A stretch of 13,202 nt of DNA, taken from NCBI GenBank assembly GCA_040381235.1, contig JBEIHS010000126.1, positions 1 through 13,202 on the forward strand. Reading direction: 5' to 3'. The translations under genes were made by a program, and so were the position numbers. Shown in pieces: positions 1 through 6,532 of this stretch (position 1 is the stretch's first letter; every line of letters starts with the position of its first letter). This DNA is from CAIXSC01 sp040381235. GTDB taxonomy: Bacteria > Planctomycetota > Planctomycetia > Pirellulales > Pirellulaceae. The notes under the pieces were generated by a model. The model was given only the letters and a program-made list of their open reading frames with translations, was not told the origin of the DNA and made no database searches.

Positions 1-884
1 ATCCGCGCTACGCGGCGACACTACAGTCGGTGATGGCGATTTTTGATCCGGCGCGCGTTGGCGAATTGACACTATCTGAACGCATCGAGGCGGCGGATGC
101 CCTGGGGCAAGCGGGCGATCCGCGGCTGGATCGCACGCGTTCCGACTACTGGGTGCTGATACCGGCGGGCCGGTTTTGGATGGGTGCCAGCAAAGATCGG
201 TCCGGACGAAACTACGACCCAGAAGCGCACGACGATGAATCCCCGGTTCATCCAGTAGACCTGTCGGCATATCGGATTGCGAAGTATCCGGTGACAGTTG
301 GTGAATACGAATGTTTCATGTTGCAGGAAGGATATGTGGACGAGCGATTCTGGTCGGCAGGCGGGTATGGTCGATTCGCAGAACCGGAGCACTGGGATTC
401 CCAGCGGCTTTACAAGTCGCGTCCGGTCGTTGGAGTGAGTTGGTATGAGGCGAGAGCCTTCTGTGCGTGGGCGGAATGCGATCTGCCGACTGAAGAGCAG
501 TGGGAGCGCGCAGCGCGAGGGACGAACGGTCGACGCTACCCGTGGGGCCATGAGGAGCCGACCAAAGAGCAGATCAATTCTGACTGGGTTGTAGGCCATC
601 CAACACCGGTCGGTGTCTTTCCGCGAGGCGACTCTCCGGAGGGTTTGGCGGACATGGCGGGCAACGTCTGGGAGTGGTGCGCGGACACGTACCTCAGCTA
701 CTCGTCGAAACGGGGGCGAGATCCGTCACCCTCGAAAGAAGGCCCGAACCGGGCGCTCCGGGGCGGCGGCTGGGGGGACTCCGCCGGGTGGTGCCGGTCG
801 GCGTTCCGGGGCAGGGACTCGCCGGGCAACCGGTACGGCTTCCTGGGCTTCCGCCTGGCCCTAGTTCCCAGTCGCGGGGGCTGA
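1..884 (+). CDS. FGE-sulfatase (SUMF1/C-type-lectin fold) domain protein, 3' part of a larger gene
   Basis: The frame is open from the first bases of the window to the TGA at 882-884, so the gene very probably starts upstream. GTG 30 and ATG 33 lie in frame but have no convincing ribosome binding site. The first ~45 residues include a helical HEAT-like segment (EAADALGQAGDPRL), which in planctomycete and cyanobacterial proteins often sits just before an FGE domain. The FGE domain follows: IPAGRFWMG, a DDESPVHPV segment, KYPVTVGEY, RPVVGVSWYEARAFCAWA, LPTEEQWERAARG, YPWG, LADMAGNVWEWC, and the closing RALRGGGWGD...CRSAF...GFRLA. In true FGEs this fold oxidises a sulfatase cysteine to formylglycine. 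In many bacterial multidomain proteins it is instead a ligand-binding module, which I think more likely here. The C-terminal ~37 codons resemble a DGR variable region (see the separate entry). Family assignment is confident; biological role is not. Confidence 0.85.
   Translation, partial: PRYAATLQSVMAIFDPARVGELTLSERIEAADALGQAGDPRLDRTRSDYWVLIPAGRFWMGASKDRSGRNYDPEAHDDESPVHPVDLSAYRIAKYPVTVGEYECFMLQEGYVDERFWSAGGYGRFAEPEHWDSQRLYKSRPVVGVSWYEARAFCAWAECDLPTEEQWERAARGTNGRRYPWGHEEPTKEQINSDWVVGHPTPVGVFPRGDSPEGLADMAGNVWEWCADTYLSYSSKRGRDPSPSKEGPNRALRGGGWGDSAGWCRSAFRGRDSPGNRYGFLGFRLALVPSRGG
750..863 (+). other. DGR-variable-region-like 3' end of the FGE domain
   Basis: In DGR target proteins with this fold, the segment from RGG-W to GFR is the variable region, and its template usually carries AAC (Asn) codons at the diversified sites. 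Here the sites that are commonly Asn read GAC 777, TCC 780, TTC 804, GGC 810, GAC 816, TAC 834, GGC 837 and TTC 840. All end in C, as expected when the two adenines of AAC have been replaced. The frame residues (CRSA, GNR, LGFRLA) are intact. I count only 6 adenines in the ~111 bases from 750 to 860. No template repeat and no reverse transcriptase (no YxDD-type protein) is visible in the window, so the element could lie upstream, be lost, or act in trans. Ordinary non-diversified FGE proteins share the same scaffold, so this is an inference. Confidence 0.45.
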
Positions 885-928
885 GCTCCAGTTGGCAAGC
901 GGCAGGTGTGGAAGGGCAGCAAACCGCA

Positions 929-1156
929 GGGCCGGAGGCCCGCGACAGGCACGGCGGCGGAGCCGCTCGGCCGAAGGCAGGCCAGAAGGCAAATACAAAA
1001 GAAAGAAAAAAGTAGCGAAGCCTTCCGGCGGAGGCCCATAGCGAGCGAAGGGCGGAGCCCGCGAGCGGTGGGCTGTAGCTGGGGGGCGGAGCGGCGGGTG
1101 GGCGAAGGAGTGTTCCAACGGCGAGAGCCAACCACGGGTCCAGGGCGTAGCCCTGG
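929..1156. repeat. Cluster of five short perfect or near-perfect hairpins after the FGE gene
   Basis: Five inverted repeats with very short loops lie within 228 bp. They are GGGCC-GGA-GGCCC (929-941), GCGGC-GGA-GCCGC (954-966), a 6-bp stem with one G-T pair and a CGGC loop (1020-1035), GGGC-GGA-GCCC (1050-1060), and the best one, CCAGGGC-GTA-GCCCTGG (1140-1156). Three share a GGA loop flanked by G/C stems. Between the second and third is an A-rich tract (about 989-1012). Every reading frame here gives only Arg/Gly/Pro-rich peptides with no recognisable domain. This may be a REP-like intergenic repeat or a structured transcript end; its function is unknown. Confidence 0.5.
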
Positions 1157-1206
1157 TCGCGCGCGGAAATTAAAAGCTACCCTGCAGGTGGCTTATCGAT
1201 TCGAAC

Positions 1207-1663
1207 CTAGAACCGGATTGGCGAAAGCTCTGAAAAGCACAAACTCCGGTTCGGCATGCCGCAGAGCGCCGAATTGCCACAAATCTTTTTTCCGACACGC
1301 ATGGCGACGGACTGAACGTCGGTGGTGCCAGCAAAATGATCGGGGACGAAGGACTCGGCGGGGCAGCGAGCGAGTCCGGGGGGGCGATTGCGTTTCGCAG
1401 GGTGGTCGCGGACAAATCAGGGTCCGGTCGCGTACGCGGTCAACGCCCACCGTCGGTGAAGGTTCTCGGGAAAGTGGATGTCGAAGTCGTTCGCTGGGTA
1501 ATCGTTGCGTTGGGACTTTCTCCAGCAAACGAGCGAACTCTTCGGGGGAAAACGGCCGACGCACGCGGCGACGGTCGATCGCCGGGTTCTGGGCCGACAG
1601 ATGGGCCAAGCGATCGTCGTTGTTTCGGCGATCGCGAACCAGCCACCGCGAAAACATTTTGAT
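1207..1663 (-). pseudogene. Degraded tyrosine recombinase (phage-type integrase) relic
   Basis: Read on the minus strand, 1663-1514 encodes a stretch with IKMFSRWLVRDRR, LAHLSAQNPAIDRRRVRR and FSPEEFARLLEKV. This matches my recollection of the core-binding-domain end and linker of planctomycete site-specific integrases. A second stretch in a different frame, 1332-1207, reads AGTTDVQSVAMRVGKKICGN... and ends at a stop codon. It resembles the poorly conserved C-terminal tail of the same proteins. Only about 180 bp separate the two, whereas the catalytic domain needs roughly 500 bp, and no HxxR or catalytic Tyr motif is visible. The relic is therefore both internally deleted and frameshifted. 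The identification rests on remembered family motifs: fair for the first stretch, weak for the second. Confidence 0.5.
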
Positions 1664-2103
1664 CGCGGTACCAGCAGGCGACTTAATTCGCCTCCGCTTC
1701 GGCGGTCGGATAGAACCCCTAGTTTCACGATTTATTTCTTTGTGCAACAACTTGTTGGATCCGGGCCACCGACTCGCGTTAGTCGCTTACCGTCAACTGT
1801 CCCTGCGAATAGGCCAGCGACAGTGGTTCACCGGCAATTGGAGTTTCACGGCCCTCGGTCGTCAGGCAACCGCTTTCTCGGCGGCCCGTTATGGAAAGTG
1901 CTTGACGTAGCGGGATTAGCACAGATACATTCCCTCCCAACGGTCGGCGCGGATGGCTCGTCGGAAGAGTTGTCTTCGGCGGCGTTCGTGGATGACGGCG
2001 GGACGTAGGAAGACGCGCGTCCCGAGTTGTCGCCTGAATCGAGATGCCGGGCGAATCGCGGCCGGCATGGTTGCGCGGCGCTTAGACAGCATGGAGCAAG
2101 GAA
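1664..2103. other. Intergenic stretch without a recognisable gene
   Basis: No reading frame here resembles a protein family. The one clear structure is an inverted repeat, CGGGACG (1999-2005) with CGTCCCG (2018-2024) around a 12-nt loop. It lies about 80 bp before the lipoprotein gene and could be an upstream transcript end or part of a leader. I see no confident promoter. Confidence 0.4.
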
Positions 2104-2616
2104 ATGAAAAGTCTTGTTTTCGGAGCGGCTTGTGCGTTCATTTGTTTAGTCGGCTGCGAATACGAAGCGCCATTGTCCGAGACCATGGGCATAAAAATCG
2201 ATCGCGATTTAATTGGAACCTGGAAGTCCGACCCGAGAAGCGAATCGTCCAACGGGGAGGATTATCAGATCATCATTCGCAAACACTCGGATACGGAGTA
2301 CCTCATCCATTTACCCTATGATGGGGAAGACGAGTACCATCGCGGATACCCAATCAAAGTTGCTGGCATTTCCTGTATTCAGCTAAAATACATCGGCGAA
2401 ACGGAAAACCCCAAAACGCCGCCGATGCCGCCGCGTTACAACGTGGTATCCTATGAAATCAAGGGGGATCGCCTGATCGGTCGCCTTCTAGATGTCGATT
2501 ATGTGCCGACCAAGGTCGGGAAAGGGGGCACCGAGGCGCTACAGCGAGAGTTCGAAAAGCACAAGGGACGAAGCGACTTGTTCTTGGATGCTTGGAAGTG
2601 CCGGAGGCAGAAATAG
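2104..2616 (+). CDS. Small lipoprotein of unknown function
   Basis: This 170-residue protein begins with a lipoprotein signal: Lys2, a hydrophobic stretch, and a lipobox LVGC ending at Cys18, followed by acidic EYE. It should be exported and lipid-anchored. ATG 2104 is supported by GGAG at 2093-2096 with a 7-nt gap. After the anchor, around residues 36-41, comes LIGTWK. A G-x-W near the start of the mature chain recalls small lipocalin-like or 'extracytoplasmic beta-sandwich' lipoproteins that begin with LxGxW. The remainder alternates short hydrophobic and charged stretches with a Pro-rich turn (PKTPPMPPR, ~residues 104-112), compatible with a beta-rich fold. I recognise no catalytic motif. 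The gene stands alone and faces the fusion gene that ends at 2770. Coding status is fairly sure; the fold is a guess. Confidence 0.75.
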   Translation: MKSLVFGAACAFICLVGCEYEAPLSETMGIKIDRDLIGTWKSDPRSESSNGEDYQIIIRKHSDTEYLIHLPYDGEDEYHRGYPIKVAGISCIQLKYIGETENPKTPPMPPRYNVVSYEIKGDRLIGRLLDVDYVPTKVGKGGTEALQREFEKHKGRSDLFLDAWKCRRQK

Positions 2617-2665
2617 CGGCAGCGTGGCGAAATCAACGATGTTTTATCGTTTCCGCCGCTGTCGC
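2616..2665 (+). terminator. Long imperfect hairpin directly after the lipoprotein gene
   Basis: Starting on the last base of the stop codon, GCGGCAGC (2616-2623) pairs with GCTGTCGC (2658-2665), with one G-T pair. The inner AACGAT (2635-2640) pairs perfectly with ATCGTT (2646-2651) around a GTTTT loop, with bulges between the two stems. No T-tract follows, so it would be an atypical terminator or a 3'-end stabiliser. Confidence 0.45.
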
Positions 2666-2705
2666 GGCGCGGAGAATTCGACGCCGTCGCGCGTGGTTGT
2701 TTCAC

Positions 2706-2752
2706 TTGAGAGTGCCGGGGACCTTCGAACCGTACTATCCCATCACTCTCAA
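2706..2752. terminator. Inverted repeat between two convergent genes
   Basis: TTGAGAGTG (2706-2714) is a perfect 9-bp complement of CACTCTCAA (2744-2752). A further GGGA/TCCC pair (2718-2721 with 2738-2741) lies inside the loop. It sits 17 bp past the end of the minus-strand fusion gene and 90 bp past the lipoprotein gene, so it could end transcription from either side. There is no clear T-tract on either strand. Confidence 0.4.
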
Positions 2753-2769
2753 TCAATTTAGCCCCGGTT

Positions 2770-5700
2770 TCAAGCACTGGCGGCGAGCGGACGGTAACGC
2801 GGGTCGATTTTCATCAGTTCCTGGGCGACCGCTTCGACCGTTTCCCGGATCTGGGCTTCCGTGTGCAGCGAAGTGATGAAGAACCGCAGCCGCGCCTTCT
2901 CCTCTTCGACCGCCGGGTAGAGGATCGGTTGCACATTGATGCCGCGTTCAAAAAGCGCTCGCGACAGCCGCAGGGCGTTCGCCGAATTGCCGAGGATGAC
3001 GGGCAAGATCGGCGTCTCGTTGCTGAAGCCGGTGTTCAAGCCCTTGCTCCGAGCCAATTCCAGGAACAGCCGCGAGTTTTGCCGCAACTTCGTCACTCGC
3101 TGCGGTTCCTCCTGCAACAGCCGCAACGACTGCAAGGCGGCGGCCGCGTTCGCGGGCGGCAAACCGACGCTGTAGACAAACCCGGGCGCCGTGTACTTCA
3201 GGTACTCGATCACCTCGCGGCATCCGCCGATGTAACCGCCGCAGCTGCCAAACGCCTTGCTGAGCGTTCCCATCCAGAGATCGACCTCGCGCGGATCGAA
3301 CTGGAAATGTTCGGACATGCCGTGGCCCGTGGCGCCCATCGTGCCGATCGAATGCGCTTCGTCAACGAACAGAAACGCCTTATGGCGCTGCTTGACTTCC
3401 ACGAATCGCGGAACGTTCGAGAAGTCGCCATCCATGCTGTAGACGCCTTCGATCGCGATCACCACTTTGCGGTATTGATGCCGCACTTCGCGGAGAATCG
3501 TGTCGACCGCTTGCCAATCGTTATGCGGGAACGGACGGCGCCGGGCCCCGGACAGTAACGCGCCCTGGATGATGCTGTTGTGGGCTAGCGAATCGTGCAG
3601 GATCAAGTCGCCGGCGCCGAAGAGATGGCCGAGCGTTGTTTCGTTCGTCGCATGGCCGCCGACGTAGACGATCGTTTCATCGACGCCTACGAAGTCGGCG
3701 ATTTCCCGCTCCAATTGCCGGTGCACCGTCTTTTCGCCCGACACCAGCCGGCTCGCCGACACGCTCGTCCCAAAGCGATCGATGGCGGCCTTCGCCGCCT
3801 GCGACACGATCGGATCGCCCGACATGCCCAAGTAGTTATACGTCGAGAAGCTGACCAGCTTGCGGCCGCCGATTGTCGTGGTGTCGCAGGTGATCCCTTC
3901 GTGCACGCTGAAGTACGGATTCGGCAATCCGGTGGACTGCAGAATTGTCATCGTTTGCTTCAACCGCAGATACTCGGGCATCCGCGAAAAATCGTAGCAT
4001 TCGAGCGGAATTTCGCGGGGTGCCGCGGCGCCGGCCGCGTCCGAGCCGGCGGCGGCAGCGGTCGCCGCCGCGACCTGCAACGTCGCGAGCCGCCTGGGTT
4101 CGGGGCCGAAGTGCGTCTCGATCGCGGCGACCACTTCGCGGCAGGTCGACATCGTCTGCAGAGTTTCTTCGGGGAAGCGGCCGCCAAGCGTGTCTTCCAG
4201 GTTCGTCGCGATTTGGACGCGTTCGAGCGAATCGAGCCCGAGGTCGGTCACGATGTTCGTGTCGACGGTCAGCTCGCGAGCCCGCTCCTTGGCCACCCCG
4301 CGGATCTGTTCGAACACAAGCCGCAGCAGCACTTCGTTCACCGGTCCTGCCGCCGCCCCCTCACGCCCACCGGTTCCGCCACCGGCGATCGTTCCGGCAG
4401 CGCCGCTTCCGCCGGCACCCGCACCACTTGCGGCCGTTCCGCCGCCGACGGCTCCGGCCAAGCTTACGCCGCCGTGCCCGCCGCCCGCCGCCACCGCGCC
4501 GGCCATGCTGGCGGCCATGCTGGCGGCCGCCGCGGCCGCATTGGCCGCCTGTTCCCAGACGAACCACTGTTCCACAACCTGCAGGTCGCCGCGGAGGAAT
4601 TCATCGCGGCAGGCATGCCGCTGGATCTTGCCGCTGGAGGTCTTGGGAATCGATCCGAACCGGACGAGCACGATGCCGTCGGGCGGAATGTCGTGCTCGG
4701 CGGAGACGTTGCGGCGAATCGCTTGGAGCACGTCGCCCCAGTCCTTATGGCGGGTCCGTTCGACCTCCGCCACCACCACAAGCCGCTCGCGGCCATGCAT
4801 ATCGACGGCGAACGCGCCGACCGCGCCCGCTTGCAACCGCGGGCTCGAACGCTCCACCGTCAGCTCGATGTCCTGCGGATAGCGATTGACACCGCGAATG
4901 ATGATCAGGTCTTTAAGTCGTCCGGTGACGAACAGTTCGCCGTCCTTGATGAAGCCCAGGTCGCCAGTGCGGAGGAACGGTCCGCGGCCGTCCCGCAACC
5001 GCGCGCGGAACGTCGCTTCGGTCGCCTCGGCGTTTTTCCAATACCCGGCCCCGCAGCTCGGGCTGCTGACCCAGATTTCGCCGACTTGGTAATCCGGCAA
5101 CGGATCGAACGTGCCGGGGGAGACCACGAGCACTTCTTCCTCGGGGAGCACATGGCCGCAACCGACAACCTCGCGAGCGGAGGCATGGTTCTTGTCCACC
5201 GGCACGACACGGTGTTCGTCAAGCGCCCGGCCGTCGACCACCAGCGTCACGGGCTTCTGGAACTTGTAAGCGCCGGTGACGATCAGCGTCGTTTCCGCCA
5301 TCCCGTAGCATGGGAAAAACGCTTCGCGGCGGAAGCCGGCCGGCTCGAACCGCTGGCAGAACGCTTCCAAGGTGCTCGGACGAATCGGTTCGGCTCCGTT
5401 AAACGCCACTCCCCAGCAGCTGAGATCGAGCGTCGCCAGATCGGCATCGGTGACTTTCTGCACGCACAAGTCGTACGCGAAGTTCGGTCCGCCGCTGATG
5501 TGGACCTTGTGTTTGCTGATGCCGCGCAGCCAATAGATCGGCTTCTGTAAAAAAGCCATCGGCGACATCAACAGCGTGCTGCGGCCGAAAAACAACGGAC
5601 TCAGCAGGCCGCCGATCAGGCCCATGTCGTGGTAGGTCGGCAGCCAGCTCAGCCCGATGCCGTCGCGGGCCGGTTCGAACGCATGGGCGATCAGGCAGGT

Positions 5701-6306
5701 GTTGAACACCAAATTCCCATGGGTCAGCATGACGCCCTTGGGCGAACCGGTCGAGCCGGACGTGTACTGCAACACGGCCAGGTCGTCGCCCCGAATCGCC
5801 TCGGGACGCCAATCGCTGGCCGCCTCTTGTTCCAGCCGATCGGTGGCCAGCCACACCAGATCGCGGAGCCGCGGCGCTTCGTCGAGCAGTCCGTCCTGCA
5901 TCCGGTCGGTGACATCGCTGATCGTGAGCGCGACCTTGGCAGAGCAATCGTCCGAGATGGTTTGGATTCGCTCCATGTTCCGGTTGCGGCGCGGCGGGAA
6001 CGCCGGGACGGCGATCGCCCCGGCGTAGAAGCAGCCGAACAGGCCAGCGGCGAAATCGAGTCCCGGCGGGTAGAGCAGCAGGACGCGTTCGCCCCGCACG
6101 CCGATCTGCTGCAACCGGGCGGCGACCATGCGAGCGCGCATCTCGAGATCGCCGTAGGTCCACTGAGCTTGAATCGATTCTCCGTTCCAATCCGACAACG
6201 CGACCTGCGAAGACTGCCGCTCCGTCCAATATCGAAGCACGTCGACGAGGTTTGTCTGGGGCGGCGAGTACGGGGCCAAAATGCGATCGAGTTTCACCGG
6301 TGACAC
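2770..6306 (-). CDS. Trifunctional fusion: fatty-acyl-AMP ligase, acyl carrier domain, PLP alpha-oxoamine synthase
   Basis: This 1178-residue protein starts at GTG 6306. An in-frame stop lies just upstream, and GGGAG sits 3-4 nt before the GTG; GTG at residue 4 is an alternative. Residues 1-~575 are an adenylate-forming enzyme: YTSGSTGSPKG at 181-191, YGMAETT at 334-340, TGD at 447-449, RGVNRYPQDIE at 471-481, and catalytic Lys560 in PKTSSGK. The FAAL-like build suggests fatty-acid activation. Residues ~586-655 are an Ala/Gly/Ser linker. Residues ~656-735 are an acyl carrier domain with Ser693 in LGLDSLE for phosphopantetheine. Residues ~770-1178 are an alpha-oxoamine synthase (KAPA synthase/serine palmitoyltransferase family) with YNYLG, His909 in HDSLAHNS, DEAHS at 982-986 and PLP Lys1017 in TLSKAFG. 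The domain order implies acid to acyl-AMP to acyl-ACP to decarboxylative condensation with an amino acid, giving an alpha-aminoketone. All key residues are present. Chain length and the amino acid used cannot be read from the sequence. There is no partner gene nearby. Confidence 0.9.
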   Translation of the reverse strand: MSPVKLDRILAPYSPPQTNLVDVLRYWTERQSSQVALSDWNGESIQAQWTYGDLEMRARMVAARLQQIGVRGERVLLLYPPGLDFAAGLFGCFYAGAIAVPAFPPRRNRNMERIQTISDDCSAKVALTISDVTDRMQDGLLDEAPRLRDLVWLATDRLEQEAASDWRPEAIRGDDLAVLQYTSGSTGSPKGVMLTHGNLVFNTCLIAHAFEPARDGIGLSWLPTYHDMGLIGGLLSPLFFGRSTLLMSPMAFLQKPIYWLRGISKHKVHISGGPNFAYDLCVQKVTDADLATLDLSCWGVAFNGAEPIRPSTLEAFCQRFEPAGFRREAFFPCYGMAETTLIVTGAYKFQKPVTLVVDGRALDEHRVVPVDKNHASAREVVGCGHVLPEEEVLVVSPGTFDPLPDYQVGEIWVSSPSCGAGYWKNAEATEATFRARLRDGRGPFLRTGDLGFIKDGELFVTGRLKDLIIIRGVNRYPQDIELTVERSSPRLQAGAVGAFAVDMHGRERLVVVAEVERTRHKDWGDVLQAIRRNVSAEHDIPPDGIVLVRFGSIPKTSSGKIQRHACRDEFLRGDLQVVEQWFVWEQAANAAAAAASMAASMAGAVAAGGGHGGVSLAGAVGGGTAASGAGAGGSGAAGTIAGGGTGGREGAAAGPVNEVLLRLVFEQIRGVAKERARELTVDTNIVTDLGLDSLERVQIATNLEDTLGGRFPEETLQTMSTCREVVAAIETHFGPEPRRLATLQVAAATAAAAGSDAAGAAAPREIPLECYDFSRMPEYLRLKQTMTILQSTGLPNPYFSVHEGITCDTTTIGGRKLVSFSTYNYLGMSGDPIVSQAAKAAIDRFGTSVSASRLVSGEKTVHRQLEREIADFVGVDETIVYVGGHATNETTLGHLFGAGDLILHDSLAHNSIIQGALLSGARRRPFPHNDWQAVDTILREVRHQYRKVVIAIEGVYSMDGDFSNVPRFVEVKQRHKAFLFVDEAHSIGTMGATGHGMSEHFQFDPREVDLWMGTLSKAFGSCGGYIGGCREVIEYLKYTAPGFVYSVGLPPANAAAALQSLRLLQEEPQRVTKLRQNSRLFLELARSKGLNTGFSNETPILPVILGNSANALRLSRALFERGINVQPILYPAVEEEKARLRFFITSLHTEAQIRETVEAVAQELMKIDPRYRPLAASA
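4342..4551 (-). repeat. Low-complexity Ala/Gly/Ser linker inside the fusion enzyme
   Basis: This stretch codes for residues ~586-655, almost entirely Ala, Gly and Ser with a few Met, Thr and Val. It includes a perfect tandem of ATGCTGGCGGCC at 4505-4516 and 4517-4528. It joins the ligase domain to the carrier domain. Its simple repeats suggest it grew by slippage and acts as a flexible tether. Confidence 0.8.
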
Positions 6307-6532
6307 ACGCTCCCAACCTGTGAGGGTTTAACCTCGAGTAGTCCTGTCCCTGGACGAAACGGCTCGACGCTTGCGCGCCGTAGTTTTTCATCGTCCGATC
6401 AGCCCATCGACATAATGTAGTCAAGCAAGGCGAGCGGGGTGAATTTTGTTTTTCGCCACCTCGATTTTCCGGAAATCATTCCACATCCGTCGCTTAGGAC
6501 GTCTTGTCCAAAATTCATCGTAGCGAAAAAAC

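Noticed and set aside
1198..1207. tRNA T-loop-like GATTCGAACC (minus-strand tRNA)
   Set aside because: The flanking bases cannot form the 5-bp T stem, and no anticodon arm or acceptor stem can be drawn. It could be a leftover attachment site, but nothing supports that.
906..1910. 334-codon plus-strand open frame
   Set aside because: The peptide is Arg/Ser-rich without any domain, runs through the hairpin cluster and opposite the integrase relic, and has no ribosome binding site. It is a by-product of high GC.
885..2103. DGR template repeat or reverse transcriptase next to the FGE gene
   Set aside because: I looked for an A-rich copy of the variable segment and for RT motifs (YxDD, QG..SP) here and in the rest of the window and saw neither.
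3595..5550. 651-codon plus-strand frame opposite the fusion enzyme
   Set aside because: It is a shadow of the 1178-residue protein, whose catalytic motifs are unambiguous.
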